Assembly: GCF_016612505.1 (NCBI RefSeq)
Contig: NZ_JAENRR010000009.1
Coordinates: 1-64,000, forward strand
From: Carboxylicivirga marina
GTDB taxonomy: Bacteria; Bacteroidota; Bacteroidia; Bacteroidales; Marinilabiliaceae
Direction: 5' to 3'
DNA length: 64,000 nt
Positions 1 through 7,451 of the stretch are shown piece after piece; positions within the stretch are counted from its first letter, which is position 1, and every line of letters starts with the position of its first letter. The position numbers were made by a program, and so were the translations under genes. A model generated the notes under the pieces. It had not been told where the DNA came from and did not search any database. It was given only the letters and a program-made list of their open reading frames with translations.

Positions 1-74
1 GAGCCGTGTGATGGGAGACTATCAAGCACGGTTCTGTGAGAGGCTTAGGGTGAAATTCCCTTTGCCTACTCGAC
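1..74 (+). mobile_element. Group II intron, 3' end (domains V and VI)
   Basis: Positions 1-34 fold as a canonical 34-nt domain V. An outer stem pairs GAGCCGTG with CACGGTTC, the AGC catalytic triad sits at positions 2-4, an AG bulge follows, and an inner stem is closed by a GAGA tetraloop (GNRA type). Positions 35-74 form a domain VI-like hairpin (GAGGC pairing with GCCT plus CTC) with an unpaired A near the 3' side, and the sequence ends in AC at 74, the usual intron 3' terminus (AY). The rest of the intron, including any reverse transcriptase/maturase gene, must lie left of the window. The 3' exon begins at 75. Confidence 0.85.
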
Positions 75-313
75 TAGCCAACGTTACCTGTAATTGATGA
101 AAGAGAAGACTTATATATTGATATTTATTTTCCTAATTAGCGGTTTGGAGTTGCTAAATAAGAAAGGAATAAAGGTTAATCCTCCTTTCGCTTTATGCAG
201 CAGAACGTCAGACTGTGCAAAAACTCCCTTTAATTGTTGATAACTACACATCAGATACTTAGATGTTGATTCTATGATTTATTATCTTGAAAGTGAATCA
301 AATACGGAGAGCT

Positions 314-1834
314 ATGGTTCATCAGCAAGGAGAAGATCGCAATCAAATGTTCATGTTTAGCCTGGAAGGAGCAATTGCCCCGGATGCCTTTGTCAGGGTA
401 GTTGACGCTTTTGTCGATGCAATAGACCTAAAGAGCTTTGGATTTAACCATGTCGAATGTAAAGAAGAAGGTCGCCCGCCCTATCATCCTGGTGCATTAA
501 TGAAGCTCTATTTATATGGGTACCGTTACGGTATTCGCACTTCACGACGATTAGAACGTGAAGCACAGACAAACATTGAGGCCATGTGGCTATTATCGGG
601 CTTACGGCCCAAGTATAAGACAATAGCCGATTTTAGGAAGAATCACCCCAAAGCATTCAGAGAAGTTTTTCGTCGTTTTGTTTGCCTGCTAAAAGAATGG
701 AAACTGATAGATGGAGAAACCATCGCCATTGACTCATTTAAAATACGGGGAGACAACTCCTTAAAGAACAATTTCAATGAAAAGAAGCTGAAACAACACA
801 TCGAATACATCGATAATAAGATAGCTGAGTATGAGGTGCAATTGGAACAGGCAGAAAAAGCAGAAGAGAAAGAGGCTTTAACCAGCAAGATAAAAGAGCG
901 CCAAGATAAGAAAGTCAAGTATGAGCAAATAAAGAACCAATTGGATGAGAGAGGTGAAGACCAGATATCGACCACCGATCCGGATGCCAAATCAGTTGTC
1001 TTTCAGCGCAACTCGGTGCGAGTAGGCTATAACATCCAGGCTTCATCGGGAGCCAAACACAAATTGATGGTTGAATTTGGTACAGGAGACGTTAATGACA
1101 CCCATGCCTTGGCACCTATGGCGATAGCTTCTAAAGAATTATTACAGGTAGAAGAACTTAGTGTATTGGCTGATAAAGGTTACCATACAGGTGAGCAGCT
1201 GCATCAGTGCCATACCCATAATATTACCAGTTTTGTTTCTCCAAAAGAGCCCTCTACAAAAGACACAGGTCTTTATCCGATTTCGGCATTTATTTACAAT
1301 ACAGAACATGACTACTATACATGTCCTTGTGGCAGCAAGATGCTAAGTAATGGCAAATGGCACAAACGCTCAGAAAACCGACGAAGAAAAAAGAGTGATA
1401 CACTCTTTAAACGCTATACTACCAAGGATTGTAAAACTTGTGATTCCAGACAGCTCTGTACTCAAAGCAAAGTTAATGGGCGTAACATTGACCGCAGTCA
1501 ATATGCTTATGACGTCGAACTAAACAATCAACGAGTCAATAATAACCCTGAATACTATCGACAGCGTCAACAAATAACCGAACACATGTTTGGTACATTT
1601 AAACGACAATGGGGCTTTACCCACACACTTCTTAGAGGTAAAGAGAAAGTGTTAGGTGAAGTGGGGTTATTGTTTATCAGCTATAACCTTAGTCGAAGTA
1701 TCAACATCATTGGTGCAAAAAAGTTAATTGATATGCTGAAAAAGCATGCATCAAAATTAAATTATCAAGTTAGAGCAATTTTAAGCCTATTTGAGGCTCT
1801 GAAATTTCAAAGTTTAGAAGTTCAATTGTCATGA
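314..1834 (+). CDS. IS1182-family DDE transposase
   Basis: This is a full-length transposase of about 506 residues. It has the N-terminal transposase region typical of IS1182 (the YHPGALMKLYLYGYRYG stretch), a lysine- and glutamate-rich coiled segment near residues 160-220, and a DDE core: AIDSFKIRGD, LADKGYHTGEQ, and a C-terminal EHMFGTFKRQWGF carrying the last acidic residue. A Cys-rich stretch (CPCGS, CKTCDSRQLC) lies between the second and third catalytic blocks, as is common in this family. A TTG start at 287 is possible, but the ATG at 314 has a GGAG ribosome-binding site 4 nt upstream and matches the usual family N-terminus. The frame is intact, so the element may be active. I could not define its terminal inverted repeats with confidence. 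Confidence 0.9.
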   Translation: MVHQQGEDRNQMFMFSLEGAIAPDAFVRVVDAFVDAIDLKSFGFNHVECKEEGRPPYHPGALMKLYLYGYRYGIRTSRRLEREAQTNIEAMWLLSGLRPKYKTIADFRKNHPKAFREVFRRFVCLLKEWKLIDGETIAIDSFKIRGDNSLKNNFNEKKLKQHIEYIDNKIAEYEVQLEQAEKAEEKEALTSKIKERQDKKVKYEQIKNQLDERGEDQISTTDPDAKSVVFQRNSVRVGYNIQASSGAKHKLMVEFGTGDVNDTHALAPMAIASKELLQVEELSVLADKGYHTGEQLHQCHTHNITSFVSPKEPSTKDTGLYPISAFIYNTEHDYYTCPCGSKMLSNGKWHKRSENRRRKKSDTLFKRYTTKDCKTCDSRQLCTQSKVNGRNIDRSQYAYDVELNNQRVNNNPEYYRQRQQITEHMFGTFKRQWGFTHTLLRGKEKVLGEVGLLFISYNLSRSINIIGAKKLIDMLKKHASKLNYQVRAILSLFEALKFQSLEVQLS

Positions 1835-1958
1835 AAAAGCGCCAACATAACGCCCCATATAGGACAAATACAACCTAATTGTTACCTTTTATCCAATATA
1901 AATGGGTTTATTACACAAACTCCCGTTGGCTTGCATTAGATACTACAATACCTCATAA

Positions 1959-2162
1959 ATGATGAATAGATTGATAACGTATATTTTTGTGACAATAGGC
2001 TTTTTATTGACACCAATAACTGAAACTAAAGCTCAAAGCATCAATTTCAGGACGGACTTAGAGAAGTACAATGGATTTTACACAGCTATTGAAATGACTG
2101 GTGGAAATATTCCTATTGAAAAAATCCCAGATAGAATTAGAAACTATAAAGACCGACTGTAG
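1959..2162 (+). pseudogene. Truncated secreted protein of unknown function
   Basis: The frame encodes 67 residues starting with a good Sec signal peptide (hydrophobic core at residues 5-18, probable cleavage after KAQ at about residue 26). About 40 residues of mature sequence follow that I do not recognise. The TAG stop lies inside an 18-bp sequence that is repeated in tandem at 2158-2193 and resembles an IS end. The gene therefore looks like the 5' remnant of a longer secreted protein cut by an insertion that supplied the stop codon. A genuine short protein is possible but less likely. Confidence 0.5.
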
Positions 2163-2200
2163 CCTTCCCTGAAAATGTAGCCTTCCCTGAAAATCGGACA
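2158..2200. repeat. Tandem 18-bp repeat resembling an IS3-family terminal repeat
   Basis: TGTAGCCTTCCCTGAAAA occurs twice head to tail (2158-2175 and 2176-2193), the second copy running on into TCGGACAG. The TGTAG...CCCTGAAAATCGGACA pattern is like terminal inverted repeats of IS3-family elements. No transposase of that family is present, so this would be a solo or duplicated end left after element loss. The family assignment rests on pattern recognition only. Confidence 0.5.
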
Positions 2201-2229
2201 GTTTAGAATTGTACTAATTAGAATGAAAA

Positions 2230-2306
2230 GTACTTTTTCTGTACTTAATAGATCGTCAATAAATAAGCGAGTTATATGATGTCAGTACCAAAGTACAGAA
2301 AAGTAC
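2230..2306. repeat. Imperfect inverted repeat downstream of the integrase
   Basis: GTACTTTTTCTGTACTT (2230-2246) and AAGTACAGAAAAGTAC (2291-2306) are reverse complements apart from one extra T, separated by 44 bp. The right arm lies just beyond the integrase stop codon. It could be a recombinase or excisionase binding region or a transcript 3' hairpin. The sequence does not decide between these. Confidence 0.5.
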
Positions 2307-2319
2307 CATCAAAAAGCTA

Positions 2320-3516
2320 CTACTGGTCCAATTTTCTCATTGCATCGATTAAGTAATGCTTATTGGGTTTAGTATAGAGCTCTGTAGTCTTAATTTCAGT
2401 GTGTCCAAGCATTTTACTTACATATTTAAGTGCTACTCCTTTATGTAAAGTGTTGGTTGCAAAAGAATGTCTGGCACAATGAAAACTAATGTTACTTGCT
2501 TTGTTTATTTTACATTTTGTGATTGATTTTCGGAGTATTTTATTGGTATTCTGATTTGTTATAACTCTAAATATCGGCTTTCTAGTGTTGGCTACATATT
2601 TAGGTAGGTATGTTAAAGCTTTTTTTGTTAGAGGTATAACAACATCAATTTTAGTTTTATGCATTTGTTTCTCGACAGTTTTCCAGTCATCAACACCACC
2701 ATCTTCATTTGAAAGAATTGAATTGGATATAATGTGATTGGGGGTTAATAGTTTAACATCCATAAATCGTAATCCGGTATAACAGCTAAATAAGAAATAC
2801 TGAAGTACATTTTTTTCTCCTTTAGGTATATTTGATGAGTTGTAATATTTTTCAAGTAATTCTACTTCATATGAAGTTAAATACTCTCTTTTACCTGGCA
2901 CCTTATGTAATTTAATCTTTTTAAAGACATTGGTATCTAATAAGTCATTCCTAATGGCGTCATTCAAAACAGCTTTTATAAAACCTAATGATTTGGTGAT
3001 TGTATTTGTTTTATTGCCAAGTTTCGTGTGCATATAGTTTTTGTAACCTTGAATAAAGTCAAGATTGTTCACTTCTGATAGCTTTAGGGTTTTGATATTT
3101 TTATAATTATCAAGTTTGGTTAGTTGACTTTTGTAAGTTCGTTTGGTATTTGCAGATATATCATCATGTTTATCAATGTACAAGTTTGCAAATGCAAAGA
3201 AACTATCCTTTGAGAAATTGCCACGAAACTTATTTGTGAATTCAGTGAAGGTTGGCGGCTTGTTAAACCTGATAAAATCATTATTGATTTTCTTGGCCTT
3301 CGTTATTGCATCAACCAGCTTCAAATTATTAATGCTACTATCTTTAACGGTAGAACGAATTCTTTCCTTTTTTTCAAGCCAGTCGTCATTTAAGCAATAA
3401 ATACCCAGTGAAAAGTATTTAGACTGTCTGTTGATGGTAATTCTTAAATAAATCGGATGAGAACCATCTGTTTTGGAGTACGATTTTCTTAAAACTAATT
3501 TTGAACTTGCATTCAT
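2320..3516 (-). CDS. Tyrosine recombinase / integrase next to ssrA
   Basis: A site-specific recombinase of about 398 residues with the layout of Bacteroidota phage-type integrases: an N-terminal beta-rich arm-binding region (SKTDGSHPIYLRITINRQ), a SAM-like core-binding domain near residues 100-200, and a C-terminal catalytic domain. Counting from the ATG at 3516, the catalytic set is visible as R250 (CYTGLRFMDV), a lysine near 287-289 (HKTKIDV), H346 and R349 (FHCARHSF), H372 (MLGHTEIKTT) and the nucleophile Y381 (ELYTKP). The start at 3516 is preferred over 3540 because an AAAAGGAAA ribosome-binding site precedes it. The gene ends up beside the tmRNA 3' end, 144 bp away, facing away from it. 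That is the standard arrangement for an element integrated into ssrA. Confidence 0.92.
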   Translation of the reverse strand: MNASSKLVLRKSYSKTDGSHPIYLRITINRQSKYFSLGIYCLNDDWLEKKERIRSTVKDSSINNLKLVDAITKAKKINNDFIRFNKPPTFTEFTNKFRGNFSKDSFFAFANLYIDKHDDISANTKRTYKSQLTKLDNYKNIKTLKLSEVNNLDFIQGYKNYMHTKLGNKTNTITKSLGFIKAVLNDAIRNDLLDTNVFKKIKLHKVPGKREYLTSYEVELLEKYYNSSNIPKGEKNVLQYFLFSCYTGLRFMDVKLLTPNHIISNSILSNEDGGVDDWKTVEKQMHKTKIDVVIPLTKKALTYLPKYVANTRKPIFRVITNQNTNKILRKSITKCKINKASNISFHCARHSFATNTLHKGVALKYVSKMLGHTEIKTTELYTKPNKHYLIDAMRKLDQ

Positions 3517-3569
3517 ATTATTTCCTTTTTTGTAAAACAATTGTCAAACAAATCTGGAAATAAGTTGAG

Positions 3570-3608
3570 ATTTAGACATTCAATTAGTTTAATAGAATTC
3601 GTCTAAAT
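3570..3608. repeat. 8-bp inverted repeat between integrase and ssrA
   Basis: ATTTAGAC (3570-3577) and GTCTAAAT (3601-3608) are perfect reverse complements separated by 23 bp. They lie in the short interval between the integrase start and the tmRNA 3' end, where recombinase arm-type sites or an autoregulatory operator would be expected. The functional reading is inference. Confidence 0.4.
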
Positions 3609-3617
3609 AGTTGAAAA

Positions 3618-3654
3618 TGAAATGATTTGAAGTTTCATATTTCAAATCATTTCA
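3618..3654 (-). terminator. Perfect 14-bp hairpin just past tmRNA 3' end
   Basis: TGAAATGATTTGAA (3618-3631) pairs perfectly with TTCAAATCATTTCA (3641-3654) around a 9-nt loop. It starts 6 nt beyond the mature tmRNA 3' end in the direction of tmRNA transcription, so it is likely the tmRNA terminator. The following T-tract is weak. It could instead be a recombination site for the adjacent integrase. Confidence 0.5.
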
Positions 3655-3659
3655 CTTTT

Positions 3660-4060
3660 TGGTGGAGCTGCGGGGGATCGAACCCCGGTCCAGACAAGGA
3701 AGCTTTGCGCTTTCTACATGCTTAGCTAAGACTTAATTTTCGAATAATAACTGGATCAAAGCCACCGATTATTACCTTATCCTTTTAAGTTTCGGAAAAG
3801 ATCCAAGGCTTACCTTTTCCTAGTTCTGATTTTCCAGCATCTCTAATGCGAACCGCCTCAAAACGTTAGCATTCGCGAGATGTCTCGTTTCAGCACCTAG
3901 TGCCGAAATAAAGCTAATCTACTATGATTCGATTAAGCAGCAAGAGCAAAATTATTTTCGCCAATTAAAATGTTTGAGATCCGGGATTAACGAGCCAGCA
4001 TCACGACGCTCGACATGCTTACACATCACTTTGCCAAGCTGTCAAATCCACGTCAGCCCC
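3660..4060 (-). ncRNA. ssrA: tmRNA (transfer-messenger RNA)
   Basis: The 5' end GGGGCTGACGTGG (4060 downward) pairs with CAGCTCC at the 3' end, which carries an encoded CCA (3660-3662) and a T-arm GGTTCGATCCC. The molecule is about 401 nt. The tag frame runs from 3962 down to 3933 and reads GENNFALAA followed by TAA, with resume codon GGC. This is close to the known Bacteroidetes tags of the GExNYALAA type. The RNA charges with alanine and rescues stalled ribosomes by trans-translation. Its 3' end is the likely attachment site of the element to the left. Confidence 0.97.
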
Positions 4061-4077
4061 TTAAAGAAATGCGACTG

Positions 4078-4085
4078 CAAAAATA
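4078..4085 (-). promoter_or_regulatory. Candidate ssrA promoter (-7 element)
   Basis: On the minus strand TATTTTTG matches the Bacteroidota -7 consensus TAnnTTTG, 18 nt upstream of the mature tmRNA 5' end. No clear TTTG -33 box lies at the expected 19-nt distance. Confidence 0.4.
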
Positions 4086-4150
4086 ATAAAATATGTGTAT
4101 GGTCAGGCATTTATTAATAGAAAGAGTGCCGTATTAATAATTATAAGACC

Positions 4151-4179
4151 ATAAAAAAGCCATGCTTTACAGCATGGCT
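4151..4179 (-). terminator. Terminator of the WM-repeat gene
   Basis: AGCCATGC (4158-4165) pairs with GCATGGCT (4172-4179) around a 6-nt loop. On the minus strand the stem is followed by TTTTTTAT. It lies 27 nt past the stop codon of the upstream gene. Confidence 0.75.
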
Positions 4180-4205
4180 CCAATGGAGGATTTTTATTTT
4201 ATTTC

Positions 4206-5024
4206 TTATTTAGCGACTGCTAACCATTCTGATGAATCAAGCATCCAGTTCTCAATTGCTAAAGGAGTTTCAGTAAAATCAGTATCGTTAAAAATTGCTG
4301 ACCAACTGCTTAAGCTAAGCATCCATTCTTCAATGTGTAATTGTTCACTGGCAAATTCGTTAGCAACATATGCGCTACCTTGATTTAAAACCTCCCACTC
4401 TTGAGTGTTTAACATCCAGCTTTCAATGGCTATGGTTTCTTCTTCAAATTCGGTGCTTTGTTCGATAATTGAATAGCTCGCCAAGCTTAGCATCCAATCT
4501 TCAAGATAAAGCTGTTCCTCAACAAATTCATTGCTGGCGTAAGGACTTGTTGGTGATAATACAGCCCATTCTTCGGTATTCAACATCCAACTTTCAATAG
4601 CAAGTGTTTCTTCAGAAAAATCACTATTAGCTGAAGCTATTGTCCAGCTATTGATATCAGTCATCCAGTCCTCAACAGCAATAGCTTGCTCGGTGTATCC
4701 TGTAGGTATTGAATAGGTTTTAGCAGGTGCAGTTGTTGCGGCATATGATTCTGTCATCCATGGTTCAATAACGATAGGAGATTCAGCATCACTTGTCATC
4801 ATTTCTTTAAGATTTACTGAATACGTTTCGGTAATAGGAGCTGTAGAAACATGCTTGGTTAATCGTGAGTTTACCATGTAAGACATGTCTTTGTAAAATG
4901 TTACTTTCTCTTCTTGTTGAAAATATGAGAAATAAATACTCAAAGTAAATATGCTTGCTGCAATACCAAAAAACAGGTAGTTTATTACTGAGTTCTTGTG
5001 GCTATGGTTAACTGTAGTTTTCAT
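4206..5024 (-). CDS. Membrane-anchored protein with seven WM repeats, function unknown
   Basis: I do not recognise this 272-residue protein (277 if started at 5039). The ATG at 5024 is favoured because a GGAGG ribosome-binding site lies 8 nt upstream. It has one transmembrane segment near residues 13-34, so the rest probably faces the periplasm as a signal-anchor protein. In the 277-residue numbering, seven Trp-Met pairs occur at 94, 125, 151, 182, 208, 239 and 265. They are spaced exactly 31, 26, 31, 26, 31, 26, so the true unit is a 57-residue double repeat. Each unit reads roughly F-x-EE-x-(L/I)-x-(I/L)-E-x-WML-x(4-5)-W/Y. The protein is strongly acidic, with no Cys in the repeat region. 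It has its own terminator and appears monocistronic between mdh and ssrA. A binding or scaffolding role is only a guess. Confidence 0.8.
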   Translation of the reverse strand: MKTTVNHSHKNSVINYLFFGIAASIFTLSIYFSYFQQEEKVTFYKDMSYMVNSRLTKHVSTAPITETYSVNLKEMMTSDAESPIVIEPWMTESYAATTAPAKTYSIPTGYTEQAIAVEDWMTDINSWTIASANSDFSEETLAIESWMLNTEEWAVLSPTSPYASNEFVEEQLYLEDWMLSLASYSIIEQSTEFEEETIAIESWMLNTQEWEVLNQGSAYVANEFASEQLHIEEWMLSLSSWSAIFNDTDFTETPLAIENWMLDSSEWLAVAK

Positions 5025-5183
5025 CTCTAATTCCTCCATTGTTTGTTACGTCAATGGTATATCAGATTATGTGCCATGATTTGTAAGTGTCACATATATA
5101 GTGGATAAGATGCTTGTTTGGGGTTTTGGGACTTCTTTTTTTGAACGATATTGCAACAAGCCAATGTTCGAAATCGAACAAAT

Positions 5184-5215
5184 AAAAAATCCTGCCAATA
5201 ATCGACAGGATTTTC
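5184..5215 (-). terminator. mdh terminator
   Basis: AAAATCCTG and CAGGATTTT (outer arms about 5186-5214) form a stem with a G-U pair near the loop. The minus strand continues with a T-rich run. It is about 30 nt past the mdh stop codon. Confidence 0.75.
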
Positions 5216-5244
5216 ATGATGTTTATCTATGAATTTGCTCTTTA

Positions 5245-6174
5245 TTAAGCATTCTTTTCAAGTACACTCATTACTTCAAGTACATGTTTACGACTTGTTT
5301 CAAGTAGTTCTTTTTCTGCAGCATTCAAGTCAAGCTCAATTACTTTCTCAACACCGTTTTTGCCTAAAATTACAGGAACTCCAAGGTAACAATCATTGAT
5401 ACCATATTCACCATCTAATTTGATACAAACCGGAAATACTCGTTTTTGGTCTCTTACAATGGCTTCAACCATTTGTGCTGCTGCCGAACCTGGTGCATAC
5501 CAAGCTGAAGTACCCATTAGTTTAACCAGCTCACCACCACCAAACTTGGTGCGTTCGATAATAGCATCTAGTTTTTCGCTGTCAATTAGTTCAGTAACCG
5601 GTATTCCTGCAACTGTTGTGTAGCGTGGAAGTGGCACCATAGTATCTCCATGTCCACCCATCAATACAGCTTGGATATCTTTTGGTGATACATTTAATTC
5701 CTCAGCAAGGAAGGCACGGTAACGAGCTGTATCCAGAATACCAGCCATACCCATTACTTTTGTGCGTTGGAATTTAGACGTTAAATGTGCCTGATATGTC
5801 ATTACATCCAATGGGTTGGATACAATAATGATAATTGCTTCGGGTGAATGCTTAACCACCTGTTCTGTTACAGATTTAACAATGCCGGCATTAGTTGAGA
5901 TTAAGTCATCACGAGTCATTCCTGGTTTACGAGGAAGACCAGATGTGATAACAACAACATCTGAGTCAGCTGTTTTTTCATAGTCATTGGTCGAACCAAC
6001 AGTTCTTGTATCATACAAGTTAATCGGAGCTTTTTGCCAAATGTCAAGCGCTTTTCCTTCTGCAACGCCTTCTTTGATGTCAACTAGTACTACTTCGTTA
6101 GCAATTTCTCTATATGCGAGAACATCAGCACAGGTTGCACCAACATTACCTGCTCCAACTACCGTTACTTTCAT
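5245..6174 (-). CDS. mdh: Malate dehydrogenase
   Basis: A 309-residue NAD-dependent malate dehydrogenase of the LDH-like type. It interconverts malate and oxaloacetate in the cytoplasm. Visible features are the Rossmann GAGNVGAT motif (residues 7-14), D32 at the end of the second strand (NAD preference), the active-site loop GLPRKPGMTRDDL with R82 and R88, substrate-binding R151 (LDTARYR) and catalytic H175 (GGHGDTMVP). The arginine in the loop identifies malate rather than lactate as substrate. Length is normal for the family. The gene appears to be transcribed alone, with a hairpin terminator after it. Confidence 0.95.
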   Translation of the reverse strand: MKVTVVGAGNVGATCADVLAYREIANEVVLVDIKEGVAEGKALDIWQKAPINLYDTRTVGSTNDYEKTADSDVVVITSGLPRKPGMTRDDLISTNAGIVKSVTEQVVKHSPEAIIIIVSNPLDVMTYQAHLTSKFQRTKVMGMAGILDTARYRAFLAEELNVSPKDIQAVLMGGHGDTMVPLPRYTTVAGIPVTELIDSEKLDAIIERTKFGGGELVKLMGTSAWYAPGSAAAQMVEAIVRDQKRVFPVCIKLDGEYGINDCYLGVPVILGKNGVEKVIELDLNAAEKELLETSRKHVLEVMSVLEKNA

Positions 6175-6586
6175 AATAATAGGTATTAATTTAGTGTTAT
6201 ATAATATTTTCCTTAAATCCAGATATTGTGCGGCTTAGTATAGCTTAACATTTACTCAATAAAGTGTTTAATTTTTTGCACACGCAAATATAAAACTTTA
6301 TTTAGCGACACCTTGATAAATTAGCTCTTTAACGTTTGTTTGCAAATGATGCCGTGCTTATAATATTTTGATATATAGTTGTATGTGAATATTTTTATTT
6401 AATGAAAAAATTCTCTATTTAAAGATTTTGGCTTTAAATGTTAATAAACCTGACCATTACCTAATTTCACGAAAAGTTGATTACTCAACCTATAAATTCT
6501 ATTGTCTGGAACAGAGCTGATAATTTGTATTAGCTTTGTAAAACAATTAACAATTAGAGGCTCATCATGTTTAAATATATTTGTAA
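6175..6586. other. Divergent intergenic region between mdh and folP
   Basis: No gene is visible in these 412 bp. On the minus strand TATATTTG (plus-strand 6285-6292) is a candidate mdh -7 element, and TAGCTTTG at 6531-6538 is a candidate folP -7 element. Both fit TAnnTTTG, but neither has a convincing -33 box. Confidence 0.4.
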
Positions 6587-7444
6587 ATGTCGATGAATAG
6601 TAGTGTAAAAGAACATATAATCAATCTAAAAGGCGAGTTAAAGAGTTTGAGCAGTCCATTGGTAATGGGCATTTTAAATATAACACCCGATTCTTTTTTT
6701 GATGGTGGCAAGTATCAATTACAGCACGATATTGAAAAACGATGTGAACAAATATTGGCCGAGGGTGGTGAAATAATTGATATTGGGGCCTACTCATCAA
6801 GGCCTGGAGCTATCCATATTGATGAAAAGGAAGAAGTTAAGCGCCTGACTGAGGCTTTATCCTGGATACGTAAAAGTTTTCCTGAAGCGATTCTGTCAGT
6901 TGATACTTTTAGATCATCAGTAAGTCAATTAGTAGTTGGTGATTTTGGTGTTGATATGATTAATGACATATCGGGCGGCACCATGGATGATGCTATGTTT
7001 AAAACTATAGGTGAGTTAGGCGTTCCGTATATTATGATGCACATGCAGGGCACTCCTCAAAATATGCAACTTAATCCAAACTATAAGGATTTGATTGGTG
7101 ATATCAGCCTCTTTTTTGCGCAGCAAGTGAAGAAACTGGCAAGCTTTGGGGCGAAAGACATTATTTTGGACCCAGGCTTTGGTTTTGGAAAGACCTTAGA
7201 GCATAATTATCAACTTTTAAACGAATTAAGACAGTTCGAATTATTAGGGCTTCCATTGTTGGTTGGGGTGTCGCGTAAGTCAATGATATACAAGTTGCTT
7301 GATGTGTTGCCTCAGGATGCTTTAAACGGAACTACTGCTTTAAATACCGTGGCTTTATTAAACGGGGCCAACATTTTAAGGGTGCATGATGTCAAAGAAG
7401 CCGTAGAATGTATTAATTTAGTGCGTCAACTTAAAAAAGCCTGA
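6587..7444 (+). CDS. folP: Dihydropteroate synthase
   Basis: A 285-residue cytoplasmic TIM-barrel enzyme that condenses p-aminobenzoate with dihydropterin pyrophosphate in folate synthesis. Family blocks are clear: GILNITPDSFFDGG, DIGAYSSRPGA, SVDTFR, NDISGG, MMHMQGTPQNM, ILDPGFGFGKT, VGVSRKSMIY and the C-terminal RVHDVKEA. The second ATG (6593) is an alternative start two codons in. It is followed after 7 nt by the diadenylate cyclase gene, an order I associate with many Bacteroidota. A TAGCTTTG -7 element lies about 50 nt upstream. Confidence 0.96.
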   Translation: MSMNSSVKEHIINLKGELKSLSSPLVMGILNITPDSFFDGGKYQLQHDIEKRCEQILAEGGEIIDIGAYSSRPGAIHIDEKEEVKRLTEALSWIRKSFPEAILSVDTFRSSVSQLVVGDFGVDMINDISGGTMDDAMFKTIGELGVPYIMMHMQGTPQNMQLNPNYKDLIGDISLFFAQQVKKLASFGAKDIILDPGFGFGKTLEHNYQLLNELRQFELLGLPLLVGVSRKSMIYKLLDVLPQDALNGTTALNTVALLNGANILRVHDVKEAVECINLVRQLKKA

Positions 7445-7451
7445 TTACTAA

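Noticed and set aside
643-990. Minus-strand ORF of 115 residues opposite the transposase
   Set aside because: It is a shadow of the IS1182 coding sequence with skewed composition and no family similarity.
76-1931. Integron attC site next to the group II intron
   Set aside because: AGCCAACG/CGTTGGCT resembles attC core sites only loosely. It does not fit RYYYAAC/GTTRRRY, and no integron integrase or cassette array is present.
3660-3700. Isolated tRNA gene from the T-arm-like sequence
   Set aside because: The T-arm and CCA belong to the tmRNA, whose 5' half and tag frame are both identified upstream.
4162-4383. Plus-strand ORF opposite the WM-repeat gene
   Set aside because: It is antisense to the repetitive gene; its apparent regularity comes from the repeats, and it begins inside the terminator hairpin.
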